64,000 bases of DNA, taken from Isoetes taiwanensis (taxonomy: Eukaryota > Streptophyta > Lycopodiopsida > Isoetales > Isoetaceae). Within the stretch, counting starts at the first letter, position 1. Every line of letters starts with the position of its first letter. The notes beneath the pieces were generated by a model. It did not search any database. It was not told where the DNA came from and was given only the letters and a program-made list of their open reading frames with translations. The DNA is taken from assembly GCA_021234155.1 (NCBI GenBank), contig JAJEKV010000001.1, positions 37,866,826-37,930,825 on the forward strand. The letters run 5' to 3'. Below are positions 33,701 to 44,603 of this stretch, piece after piece. The translations under genes and the position numbers were made by a program.

Positions 33701-34404
33701 GAAGATCGTCCGCGATCTTCCAGAGACGCTCCAGAGGGCCCCATCCCTTCTCAAGGCGATTGCCCCAAACGTCTGAAGGTTCTGCAAATTCAAGAAATAG
33801 TTACGGATATGCGCGTACTTCCACAGTACGATATATCCTTGTACCTCCGCGGCACTTCGCTATCGTTTGTACCTCCACGGTACTTATTGATATTATCTCC
33901 ACGATACTAAACTATGGTATCTCCACGATACGTTAGTATTTTTCGTACCTCCACGGTACTACTTAATTGCACCTCCATGATATAGTATCTCCGCGATACC
34001 AAACCACCATGGATACACACAAGAAATAAAATTCTTATTCTCTATTCTGCATCAACTTACAAACTTTACCCAGCTGTTCCATAGGAAATAATTTGAGATT
34101 CCGCATCCAAATTTTTTTAGCATCCATTCCCTTGACAGCTTTGTCCGTAAAGTTCCCTTCCAATGCTTATCACTAAGCAGACCTGCAAATAAGGTCGTGT
34201 TAATATGACTTCCAAAGTCAAATATTTATATGAATGACCCCCACGGCCAGTCAGTCTCTCAGATCTCCACGATCTGACTCCGCAATCCCAAACAAGATGC
34301 TTTATTTATTCCATAATCCCCCAAATGTTTATAGGAATTTCCCCAATAACCCAAACTCGTTCTCTACAAGTCGGTCCCTATATGCTTCGAGCATTCTCCA
34401 CGAA
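33701..34404 (-). repeat. Array of short hairpins with constant TCCRC loop
   Basis: At least eight near-perfect palindromes share a five-base TCCAC or TCCGC loop but have different stems: GTACT/AGTAC (33815-33829), GTACC/GGCAC (33841), GTACC/GGTAC (33869 and 33945), TATC/GATA (33894), GTATC/GATAC (33917 and 33985), TCAGATC/GATCTGA (34259-34277), plus GAAGATC/GATCTTC around GTCCGC (33701-33720). Stem changes occur in pairs (C:G to T:A), as for a conserved fold. The array is the internal region of the non-autonomous LTR element. Confidence 0.8.
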
Positions 34405-34826
34405 AGCACCGAACTTTTTCTCTTCTACTGCTAATGCCCCAGCCTCATTTATAGCAGTAATCACCAAATCCAATGTATTATCCAATGTATTAGAATAATA
34501 GGCTTATTCATTAGGCACAAAATCCTTATCCCAGAATTACGCAAATTCTTGGGGCTCTAGAATTTCCACCTTGGACACCACGCTCCAAGATTCACCTGTT
34601 TAGCTATGTACTTCACCCCCAACACTTCTTTGACACAGCTAATCCCATCTATACTTGCAGCACAGGCTTGCAAGATTCTTGGTGTGTCACAATCATTAGA
34701 GTATAATACCACCATCTAATGAATACCTCCACCAGTTCCATCTTCTTTGATTCGAATCCAAAGGAAATATTCAAAGTCTCAGTGATGTTCCCACAGCCCA
34801 TAGATTCCATAAGAATCGCAACTTCC

Positions 34827-34838
34827 GCTCTGATACCA
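34827..34838 (-). promoter_or_regulatory. Primer-binding site of the non-autonomous LTR element
   Basis: TGGTATCAGAGC on the minus strand, two bases from the LTR start at 34841. It is the same initiator tRNA-Met site as in the large element. Confidence 0.92.
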
Positions 34839-34840
34839 CT

Positions 34841-35711
34841 TGATACGCTTTAAGGGGAAAGCTTAAAGACGTAACTTCTTTAAACCACAATTGTACAGTC
34901 AAAGTATAGAAGAAACAATCTTTACTTAAGAGCATTAGCTTTGGTTTCCACAACCGATCATCTTGGTTTCCACAACCAATGGATTTGGGCATCCAGTTCA
35001 CCACCCAACCGGATCCAGATAAGAACTAAGGCAATTTCCAAGGGAAACAGTGAAAGGAATTGAGTCGCAGCCTATTATCCCTTCAGCTTGCGATCATTCC
35101 GATCTTACAATTGCAATGGGTTCAGATAGGCTCAAACACAACCTACAAAGAGTAGAACTCGATTCAATCTTAGGCTTAACCGAAAGCCCGATATATCCTC
35201 ACGATCCGAGGAAGCTGAAAGCGAAAGGGACCGGATGCCCCGCTTATAACATCCACGGCTCAATCACGGGGAAAACAGTCCGATTGGAGCGAGCACCCAA
35301 AGATCAAGATGCCGCCGAATTCGTGAGCAAGTTCAATCAGCCGCCCGGATTTGCTTTGCGGCCGGATACCGGATCGAGATTCCGCTCACCGCCTTCCCTA
35401 ATTGGCCGTCGTTCCCTGTTATAGCCCTGATCGGGCCTTTTGCTGGCAAAAAGGTTGTTGCCATGCTATTTTCATCTCCTCCTGTTCCGTCCATTTTTTA
35501 AGGTAAGTCTATTTCGATCCACCCCTTTTATTACAGCATTTCCCCTATTTTCCTTATCTCTTAAAAATATCCCCCTCTAATGGTTGATTGAAATAATATC
35601 TTGCCCCAGATTCCATGGTATCTTGCCCTTGTAACCATTGTTTTATTCAACACCCCATTGCCTTAGTTATTTTCTTCTCTGGACCACTCCCCCTAGCATG
35701 CCCCCATATCA
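34841..35711 (-). repeat. 5' LTR of the non-autonomous element (871 bp)
   Basis: TGATACGC to CATATCA, partner of 32773-33683, followed by the GTATG duplication at 35712-35716. Confidence 0.92.
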
Positions 35712-35716
35712 GTATG

Positions 35717-37240
35717 ATTCGCGGAAAGGTAGAGAATAATGTCATATGAGGATGTTGATCCATAAACTATGGATTATAAAATTACAGATATATTGTGTTT
35801 GGTAAAGAGATTGATATTCCTGAGGCGTGAAATAAAGACGCAAGATTATAGACGGCTAAGAAGACCACGTAGCCTCGTGGATATGCTTAATGACGTTGGT
35901 GAAATGCATGACCATTATGCATGCTATAAATTAAGGAAATGGACACATGTTATGTCTGCTGGGAGCATCGAGATGCCGTATAACAGACTGGAGAATAATG
36001 TGGAATGTAGTTTCCACATAAGGTCAAGAGAAGACGACAATTGGTAGGAACAGGCGCAACCATCGAAAAGCTGCAAGGTATGTTGGATCTTTGGTGAAGC
36101 CAGACTATGAAGGAAAGTTGCCCTTCAACTAATGATACATTAGGAAGGCAAGTAATGTACCCACACGACAAGTGGGAGACAAGAGGTGCTTGAAAGTTGT
36201 TGTAAACAACGTTTCAAATATAGAGAGTTTGGAATGACACGTTGAATGTACCAAAAGTCTGGAGTATGAACAAGGCAGGCGCCCAATGAACATCTCACCA
36301 AAGAGGATGTGTTCTGGACTTGGTATCGTGTGTATTCCGAGGAGTAACTCCGCGTTGGTATATGTGTACTAGGACCATTTAATAGTTAAACATGACTAAA
36401 AGAAGATAGGATATATACTAGAACTTTTAGTTCACATTCCATATGAATACGGAAGTAATGAAGATAAGAGTTCTTATACTAGAGATGAAACATGTCCACA
36501 AGGAACTTAGGTTGGCATTTTCCCCTGTGGAAGTTATGACTGGAGCTTGAAGACGAAGGCAAAGTAAGGTTAGTGGTGTCGAAACCACAACATGTGTACG
36601 GTACTAGATAATCAAGTTGGGGAAATAAGTTGGCCGCAAGTCTAAATATAGCTAGATGCCTATGTCAACAAGTTACATAGGAGTCTAGACTTAGGGTTGG
36701 TGCACACATGTTACTATATCATATAATAACAACGTAGCGGTCTTATAGTATCAAATACTATAGTGGTGATGATTCGAGGATGTCGATTGTGATATTCAGA
36801 TGTATATCATATTAAAAAAATAGTAGAATATTCGTACAAGACGTACTTGACAAGGTTTAAAGAATGAGCGTAATGATATGCTTATATACGAAGATATTAG
36901 GTTAGGTATGCTTTACCAGAGATAAGCGTTCAAGTTATCCCAATGGTTGGAGTTGACTATCTTAGATACGTTGTACTAAGGAAGATGAGAAAAGTCTAAA
37001 TGAGTGAGAATAGCTAGAGTAAGTCTAGCATATACGGTGATGTTACATTCAAAAACATCCCGAGGATGGTTGGAACGGTGTTGGAATAAACGATAATGAG
37101 AGCTTAACTACTCAAAGGTTCTAGATACCAATGTGCAAGGCTCGGCAGTAGACTCGCCACCTCCGCAACTTGCCCACCACCTCGCCTTGCACCTCGCCCT
37201 TACAAAGCGTAAAAGCTCACAAGGGCATTTCACATAATAC
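35717..37240. other. AT-rich remnant, probably continuation of the decayed LTR element
   Basis: About 1.5 kb with no recognisable protein. It continues the sequence interrupted by the non-autonomous element, and by position could be decayed internal retrotransposon sequence. Confidence 0.4.
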
Positions 37241-37247
37241 ATTTATA

Positions 37248-37440
37248 GCAGACCACAACGGACGGCCTTACAGATATAAAAATTCAGGTAAAGATGTGTC
37301 TTCAACTCAGAAACAAGGACTTAAAAGACACACAAATATAAAAATTCAGGTAAAGATGTGTTTTAAGTCCTTGTTTCTGAATTGAAGACATATCTTTTAC
37401 CCGAATTTTTGTATCTGCAAGGCCGTCCGTTGTGGTCTGC
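37248..37440. repeat. Foldback (hairpin) repeat
   Basis: Arms of about 86 bp start with GCAGACCACAACGGACGGCC at 37248 and end with its reverse complement at 37440. The arms are about 90 % alike and separated by about 20 bp. The loop side contains a direct repeat (ATATAAAAATTCAGGTAAAG at about 37277 and 37336). It lies about 170 bp past the predicted stop of the DUF616 gene. Confidence 0.85.
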
Positions 37441-37605
37441 TCATCACAACATAAACCTTACCCTCCCTTACTTTCTCCATGGCTTATGTTTTTTGCAATA
37501 TTCATTGTATCCTTTTAGTATGTTGTCATTATTAGTAATCTGTTCTAAAGAATATCTGTCACAAAATTGGGACCTTGAAAGGGGAAGTCATACAAAAAAT
37601 ATCTA

Positions 37606-39700
37606 TCATGTTTCCCACATTCTCTGTAGATATGAGCTGCAACTGGTATTCATACTGAAGATTTTTTGTGTTGGCAATACTGAATGTTGGCTATATACGA
37701 TTTTCCGAAGTTTCCGCAAATGTGGAAACCTAGCAGAAACAAGATTCCTGAGATTGGTGCTGAACATATCAATACTAACCTTTGGAGTCATCATGTCTCT
37801 AACATAAGCAAAAGCTAATTGGTCTTGAGAGCTGAAAATCTCCAATTCGTTAAACCAAAGACAAGAAAATCGACTTGTCACTGGCTCGTGCATCCGCAAA
37901 ATCAAACTGGAATCTGGAACATCTGCCAAAATTTATACACATACAATTAAAAAATGAAGACAAAAATATAAACTGATAAGAATTTTATTTTGAAGATAAG
38001 GTTTAAGAAACTATCTACTTCATACCACTAGGGTAAGGATGCTTGAGATTGCTCCATGGTTGTAAACCATCAGAACAATAGCTTTCCACCTGATACCAAA
38101 CAGCCTCTCTGTCACATAATCTCCATCTCACACAGAAAGCAGCTTCCTCCAATGTGTGGACATTATGTGGATGCAGTGGCAAAGCCAGGGTACTATTTTT
38201 GCGCAGTAGAAGTCCTTCAATAAGACTGGATGGATCTACAAGGAGCTGGGTTCCACCTTCCAACCAAATGCTAAATGAGCTGTTGGGAAACAATCTATGG
38301 GGCAAATGCTTTGGTATAAGTGTATTCATTGCATGCTGAGTTTTATAGGGCAATTTGTCTACCAGAATTATGTGCCAGAAGCCAACTTTGTATGTTATAG
38401 GATCAGGTTCTTTTCCTGCATTTTGCAGAATAGTAAGGGTCTCACTGTCTACAAAGGCGAAAAAGCAGACATTCCTTGAAGAAACTGTATCCACATGCTT
38501 TGGCTGCAGAAGATCATCATAACCACCAAATATTGCTGTTATTACAACTAAGCCTGTACACTTATCCATTTCTATCTTATCCCTTTCTGCTATTATGAAG
38601 CCAGTTGAAGGATGATTGACAAAGCCGCATGGAATATCTTCTGCATAGTTTTGGAAAAACGTCTTTCTTTCCTGCAGGCCTAGACTGCCACCAAAAGTCA
38701 CAAATGAATCTGAGAACTCTCTGGACTTCAGATATTTCTGTGATATTGATGCGGTTTTCCTACGTTCGTCTATCTTTCTCTGAGCAGCAGAAGCTGGTAG
38801 AAAACTATTAATAATGTCTGTCTCTGCATTAATGGAAGGTCATGTGAGACAAGTGTTAATTCTACAAATGCAAGATTGCAACTGTCTAAAATGGTGTTGA
38901 GAAGCAAAAAGCAGAACAAATGAATTGAGTGATGCATTAACAACTTCATATTGCATAACTAAAATGCTTCACTTGATGTGTTAAGAGGCTGTGGTAGTAT
39001 TACTTAATCTCGGAGAGTGATGTTCAGCATAATGAAATATGCCTGATAATAATCAGGGATGCTACTTCATGTGGATGGGTCCTTTTTTCTAAATCAGCAT
39101 GGCATAGTTTTGGAACTAGGCTGCTTCACTTGAATTTGCATAACTCGTTATCGCTGAAATAATTCAATTAGGAGAGCATTGGAGGCTTAAAAAAACATAA
39201 CTATACTAGGAGATAAGATATGATATATTGAAGGGCCAACAATTTAAGAGTAATGTGATTGAACGCCCTCTTTATGTTACAGTTGACTTTGGACCCTACT
39301 GGAATCAAGTAGAAAATGCTTACTTGAAGTATCTACAGCCAGCTGCTCCAGATCTTCATTCTGCAACAACTTCACACTGAAACGTGGCAAAGCCCCAGGG
39401 GCAAGTTTCAACAATGCCGATTCATAAGCTTGATAGAAAGAAACAGATAATCTTAGCAGGGCATTATTGCAGCTTCCTGAATATCATCACAAAAGAAAGT
39501 ACTCTCAACAGACAAATCACTAGATCAAAAATGTATATCCTAGCAAAATAGTTACCCCTGCCGCAGTACCCAGAATCGGGAGCTAATATCAGAAGCAAGA
39601 AGAAAAATGTGGCAGATATGGCAAGCACCGGGCGCATCAGCCCACATCCGGCGAGGGGCCAGGGGCCCTTCCTGGGCGATTGTCGAGCTCGAAGAACCAT
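37606..39700 (-). CDS. DUF616 family protein (TOD1/MUCI70-like), four exons, about 470 aa
   Basis: This is a host gene. My exon model is 39556-39700, 39324-39476, 38026-38823 and 37606-37922, each bordered by GT/AG with phases that fit and giving 470 codons. The N-terminus has a membrane anchor (VLAISATFFFLLLILA), fitting a Golgi type II protein. The large exon carries DUF616 landmarks: VVITAIFGGYDDLLQPK, NVCFFAFVDSETL, KHLPHRLFPNSSFSIWL and the Asp of VDPSSLIEGLLLRKNST. The last exon has FSCLWFNELEIFSSQDQLAFAYVRD. Family members include Arabidopsis TOD1, reported as an alkaline ceramidase, and MUCI70, linked to pectin synthesis; the activity of this protein is not known. The last 30 residues, after RKLRKIV, are less certain because they may be read-through. 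Confidence 0.85.
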
Positions 39701-39966
39701 CCTTGAGTGCTTTGTGGCTTCATTTAGACGGATGGACTATAGTGCTCTTTCTGACACTGTCCGGACAGGCAATATAAAATTCGAAATTTTACCAGAATTT
39801 CTACTATTTTTAAACTGCGCAAATTTAGAACCTGGAGTTACCAGAATGCGCATGGAAACTTGAATTTAACACCTAGATAGTTGAGGATGACGTGATTATC
39901 ATGCGTAAGTGATGCTTGGGAATCATGAGTTAACTATGACATCAAAATAAAGTTGTTTCTAGGGAC

Positions 39967-40090
39967 GGTTAAGAGGGGGTTAATCCCCCTTGAGAGCCTG
40001 TTATGGCTGATAAACAGGCGAGCCCGGGAGGGCGAGCCTGTTTATCTCAGCCATAACAGGCGAGCAAGGGGGATTGACCCCCTTAACCGG
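39967..40090. repeat. Long palindrome (foldback, arms about 53 bp)
   Basis: GGTTAAGAGGGGGTTAATCC at 39967 pairs with the inverse ending at 40090. The inner arms GCCTGTTATGGCTGA plus TAAACAGGC (39996-40019) pair with 40036-40061 with a two-base bulge. The loop is only about 16 bp and GC-rich. It forms the left end of a repeat that seems to run to about 40830, where GGTTAA motifs recur. Confidence 0.85.
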
Positions 40091-40435
40091 CAGGCAAGGA
40101 GCCTCACCCAAACCTGCACCCACAGCTCCAATTATCACTCCCCCAGCTCCGATTATCACTCCGCAGCTCGGTTTATCACAGGCTCGGCACATCCAAGGCT
40201 GAATTCAGCCTGTTTATCACAGGTTCGGTTGAATTCGGAGGTGAGGCTGCTTGTTTTCCTGCTGTTAACTGCCTGTTATGCCCTATCACAGGGCTGCAAT
40301 CAACGGTGGGCAACGGTTAGATCCAAAAGCCTGCCGGTTAAGAAGGGGTTAAACACCTAGAAGAGCCCATTTATTTGGCGTAATGGAGCCTAGGGTTTTG
40401 ACCTCTTTAACCGGCAGGTTCGAGGCAGCAATCAA

Positions 40436-40571
40436 TCCACGAAACAGAGTTCTTCTTCCACAATCTTACGAAACAGAGTTGTTCTTCCACAAGTCGCATA
40501 AGCAATCAATCCACGAAACAGAGATCTTCGTCCACAATCAATCCACGAAACAGAGCTGTTCTTCCACAAGG
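40436..40571 (+). repeat. Minisatellite, four copies of CGAAACAGAG-TTC-TCCACAA
   Basis: Units start near 40441, 40470, 40513 and 40547, each reading CGAAACAGAG followed by a variable base, TTC and TCCACAA. Spacing varies from 29 to 43 bp. It lies inside the repeat that starts with the palindrome at 39967. Short frames across it are by-products of the repeat. Confidence 0.75.
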
Positions 40572-41391
40572 CCGATTGGAAGGAGAATCCCTTGCAGAAG
40601 GAGAATCTCTTGCACAAAGTAGGGAGTATGGAAGGCCGATTGGAAGGACAGATCCCTTCAGTCAGTGGTTATTGCTGCCCGTTTATCATTCTTGTTGTCG
40701 GTTTATCATGATAAACAGGCCGCTGCCTGTTTATCTGGTTGTGACAGCACATTACGCCTAATCACTGATCTTGATCCAGCGGTTGGGATCTAAAATTGCC
40801 GAGGAGCTGTCGGTTAAAGAGGATGCCTAAGGTTAAGGGAGTATTTTTAACTTTGAAGTTGCTATTTCGAGGTTAACAAGGATATTGTATCAGTTCAAAA
40901 CCATGCGAAAAATGTTCTTGAACACGCGGGATTAGAAACTGCATTTCTATGTGTTCTCCTGCCTGTAGGATATAGAGCATCCTATTGGTATACATTAACT
41001 GTATTGCATGTCAATCCCACATAACGATTCTTAAAGATGAAGAGCCTCTAATTTAAAGCTTCTTAATGCCTTTGATTGGTTCTTCTAGCAATTGGATTGC
41101 ATTCATGCGTCCTTCCATATTTTCTTAACACAAACACCAAGTTTTGGATCTTATCTACTACGATGATGTGGGATGCCATGCACAATTGTGTTTTTAGCGA
41201 TAGGATACTAGGAATTTAGGTAGAATGCTCATTTGACTTATTCTTTTCCCTTGAAGCTACTACTTGGGGAAAACAAATTCTCCCACTTTCAAGGTTCAAT
41301 GTTGGAATTCTCATTCCACGCTCTGCTAGGCCGGTTAATCTATTTAGTCAGGGTTATGGCCAGTGCTAACTCTTGGTCACTCAAGAACATT

Positions 41392-41403
41392 GCTCTGATA
41401 CCA
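41392..41403 (-). promoter_or_regulatory. Primer-binding site remnant of an LTR element
   Basis: GCTCTGATACCA on the plus strand directly left of the LTR at 41404. The adjoining sequence (AGTCAGGGTTATGGCCAGTG) resembles that left of the intact primer site at 17927, so a related element once extended leftward. Confidence 0.85.
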
Positions 41404-43082
41404 TCATGACACTCCCCAAAAGTATAAGACGCCCCGCCATATACTCTACAGGAAATCCCCCATCCAGCACAATCTGCTACATGGGCGCTCTGTCTACATG
41501 GGCGCTCTGTCTGCTCCCTTCCTGGAATGGCCACGACACAATTAGGGAAACATGGAGGTGTCTTTCGTGCCCGTCTCCCTATGGGCTCCTATAACAACGG
41601 AAGCATACTACAATGTCAGCAATGGCAATAAAACAACATAATCAACTAGCACGAAGGGTATCACATACATCCACGCATAGGAACATCAATGATAACAACA
41701 TATCATAAAACATATGAGCTCCTACCCAGGCTCAGACTCGTAAGGGAAAATAGATTGACGGCTGGGCCTCAAGATAGAGCAAACCAAGATATAACAATGG
41801 CGGGTCTGGCTATGGACAATGGCTAAGGTTGGCTACTCCATCTGCCCCTCTTGTGCATACTTTGCAGATGGGCTAAATCGGGCTCTGGCATGACTATAAC
41901 CTGCCGGAGAAGACGTAGTCTCATGGTATCACCCATTGGGACTACTCTGGATTGCATCTCCCAGGTCCAATAAGGTAGGAAGGGTTGCATCTCCCCTCCT
42001 CGAAGAATAATGGCTCCATGAGCGCCTAGAGGATTGTGGCGACACACATGCGTACCCGACTGAACTCTCCAAAACAAGAGCCAGGTCGACATCTACAAAT
42101 TTTGAGAGTCAGGGCGAGACCATTGACCCAAGAAGTGTCAGACCCATACCCGGCCCACAAGAAGTGACTGACTATAGACCTCGCCCGCTATGGGTCCCCA
42201 GTAGCCGCTCTCAGCAGGGACCTCCCTCCACTTTTCTACTAACCCCCTTATATGGTGCTTAGTCACTCCATAGCCCCCGTAGCCAGGTGGGCTCTTATGC
42301 AGAGGCCGCATATAATAGGAATTAAGGGGTCTAAACTAGGAGCAACATCTAAATAATAGCTACTAGGTCTCTACCCCCCTTCCCAATACAAGAGGAGCAA
42401 CATGATCAACAAACACCATATATCCACATAACATGATAAAGAATGAGAATAACATCTCACATGCATCTAACTTACAGTTAGGGTTCATTGATTAGGGTTC
42501 GAGATCTGCATGAGGGTTCTAGAATGGCTCTACTAGAGATACGAAGTGCTAACTCATCTGGAATCATAACTTCTAGATGATCTACAAAGGATTCTATTCC
42601 AAATACCTTCCCTGAGGAACTCCCTCCCACTCCAGGCATCTCCATGGCCTGCAAGAGAGTCGAAGTAGCTCCCACTCCTTCTGATGCACACACGCTTTGG
42701 GGGCTGTTGTGCTATGCTATGCTATGCTATGCTATGCTATGCCACAGGAGGCAGTTCTCGAATGGAGTTCCGAGTGCGAACAAGGTTCCAAGACAGTTGG
42801 AGCCAGAAAAATGGCCTAGGATCAGGGTTTGGCCATTTATAGGTTGGGGTTGCCATGTCATGCCACGTGGCTCCAATTGGGTGCATCAGTGTGGTGGGTG
42901 CCTAATAGGATAGGGAGATGTGGAAATGGTCCCATCCCTAAGGTCGGCTAAGTTATGTAAACAACTTAGCCATGCCCCCTTATCCACATTCTGCGTTATA
43001 CAAGGCTACTAAGGTAGGCTTGTATGGTGATGTGGCCTAGAAATATACGTATTTATATCGTATATTTTAGGGGAATGTCACG
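41404..43082 (-). repeat. LTR, subfamily C, 5' LTR with decayed ends
   Basis: It starts at TCATGACACTCCCC (TGTGACGC in the intact family) and ends GGGGAATGTCACG. It has the same internal order as the subfamily A LTRs: GTCAGACCCATACCCGGCCC, then CTAGGAGCA, then TCTCTACCCCCCTT. A (TATGC)n microsatellite at 42713-42742 is internal. Confidence 0.8.
42713..42742 (+). repeat. (TATGC)n microsatellite
   Basis: About six TATGC units inside the LTR. The related LTR at 20487-21174 has only GCTATGCTATGCC at this place, so the array has grown within one copy. Confidence 0.9.
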
Positions 43083-43375
43083 AGATCTTTTACAACAGTG
43101 GATTTGGCAGAAAGGAAGTGTGCATGACAGTCCTAAGGAACCTACAGGAGCTGCACTTTCCTGGAATATTATACAATCCTTTAGAGCTGTCTGGCATATG
43201 ATGAAATTCGGACATGCTATGCTAAGCTGGATAGGCCTGGCCAGCCCTTGCGAGAGATGTTGAGCATGACCTCGATGCAAATGCTGGGATCATACATTCA
43301 TGAGGCCATGGATCGCCAGGATCAACTCGGTCCTCGGGCATTCGCCTGATACGTATACATATTTCTTTCCCTTAT

Positions 43376-43532
43376 GATAGATGTCTGTACAGTTTGACAT
43401 CACTCTTATTCCTGTCACGATTTTTCCCTCGAAAACCCTTCGGGGCAGAGGTTTTCTAACCTGGACAGTAATACATTTGCTGCGCCTTTTTTTGGGTCCC
43501 ATAGGCCGATTAGTCTCCGTGGACGATAAAAA
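43376..43532 (+). mobile_element. LINE 3' end fragment
   Basis: The sequence CTCGAAAACCCTTC, GGGTCCCATAGGCCGATTAG and CTCCGTGGACGATAAAA matches the 3' end of the LINE at 3430-3550. It is followed not by CTTC repeats but by CTATTCCATTCTGTTCTGTT. The piece from 43083 to 43375 may be more of the same LINE but is too decayed to say. Confidence 0.75.
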
Positions 43533-43859
43533 CTCTATTCCATTCTGTTCTGTTGTGTTCTCTAACAAAGTGTAACAAGGCATGGCCTTTGCTTTACAAC
43601 AAGTTCCTGCACTCCTTGCTGTAGGAATTGCAACTTTTGAGACTTATATTACCTTGCAATTGCCCCCCAAATAACGGATGGAGGAAAGCTTTTTTTAGTC
43701 AAGGTCGAAGTTCATGACACAGTTACCGCCAACAGGACAAGATATATGCCAATACATGACTGAAATGGAATACAAATATGACAAGAAAAACTTCTAAGAG
43801 GTAAGAATTCATTGACTAAGTTTTGTTAGGCATCAATATTCACACTTCATCCATGCAAT

Positions 43860-44560
43860 GAGACTCTATTCAAATACATCCCTTCAGGTTGTAATTATCC
43901 ATTATATCCAACCCCAAATATTTATAACATCTAACAATTTCTATTTCATCCCCTTTAAATGTGAACTTAAGCCGTTTAATGGTTCCAACAACCATCACTT
44001 TTGTTTTTGCCAAATTGACCTGCATGGCTTTTTCCTAACAAAATCTTTATAGGTTGTGTTTATGTGTTGCTGAAAGCCTTCAAGGTCTTCTAAAATAAGC
44101 ATCACATCATCAATGTAGAGAAGTAGTCAAATTGCATAGTGTTCTAACCTGGTACTTGGCATCCATAGGCTCTCCATCAGTCTTCGAGCTCAACTAAGAA
44201 GAGTCCAAAGAGTGTCAGAGATAGTGGACACCCTTGCTTAACACCAATTGTGTTCCTTATTTCACATGGATATCAATCGACAATTTGAGGATTACTTCTT
44301 CATACAACTGGGCTTCTGTGCCCCGAAGATCAATCTAAACTCCAAGTCTCTTCAATCGTTCAACCAATCCCTTGCGTAATACTGTATCAAATGCTTTAAA
44401 GAAATAAATGGTCATCAAATATAAATTTCTATGTGGACCCTTTGCCTTCTCCATAGAATAAGTAAATGATCAAGAGTACAACGTCTCCTTCAAAACTCAG
44501 CTTGTCCCGTTGCTCTCTTCTTGTTATTCTCTGGCCAACCTCCAAGCTTTTGTTCTAACA
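43860..44560 (-). pseudogene. Second type of LINE reverse transcriptase remnant
   Basis: On the minus strand in order: FKAFDTVLRKGLVERLKRLG (about 44400), GVKQGCPLSLTLFGLF (about 44240), LLLYIDDVMLILEDLEGFQQ (about 44100) and later VRCYKYLGLDI (about 43900). These are the A, B and catalytic IDD boxes of a non-LTR reverse transcriptase unlike the LINE at the window start. Frames break at least three times. A T-run at 44573-44602 lies just upstream on this strand. Confidence 0.75.
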
Positions 44561-44603
44561 ACCCATCAATTTTTTTTTTCTTTTTCTTTTTTTTTTTTTT
44601 TTG

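Larger units (their letters stand above)
32773..35711 (-). mobile_element. Non-autonomous LTR retrotransposon (2.94 kb) with TSD GTATG
   Basis: LTRs at 32773-33683 and 34841-35711 have TGATA/TATCA ends. The bases GTATG flank both sides (32768-32772 and 35712-35716). A TGGTATCAGAGC primer-binding site (34827-34838, minus) lies two bases from the right LTR, so transcription is minus. Only about 1.14 kb lies inside and it has no gag or pol. The element must be mobilised by another. It interrupts the decayed internal region of the neighbouring LTR element. Confidence 0.95.

Noticed and set aside
33815-33999. Restriction-site cluster or simple microsatellite as explanation of the palindromes
   Set aside because: Spacing is irregular, stems differ in sequence while the loop stays the same, and changes are paired. 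A plain microsatellite would not show that.
43053-43263. Frames around 43024-43280 as a gene at the LTR edge
   Set aside because: They cross the LTR end and a decayed LINE stretch, and no motif or conserved partner is visible.
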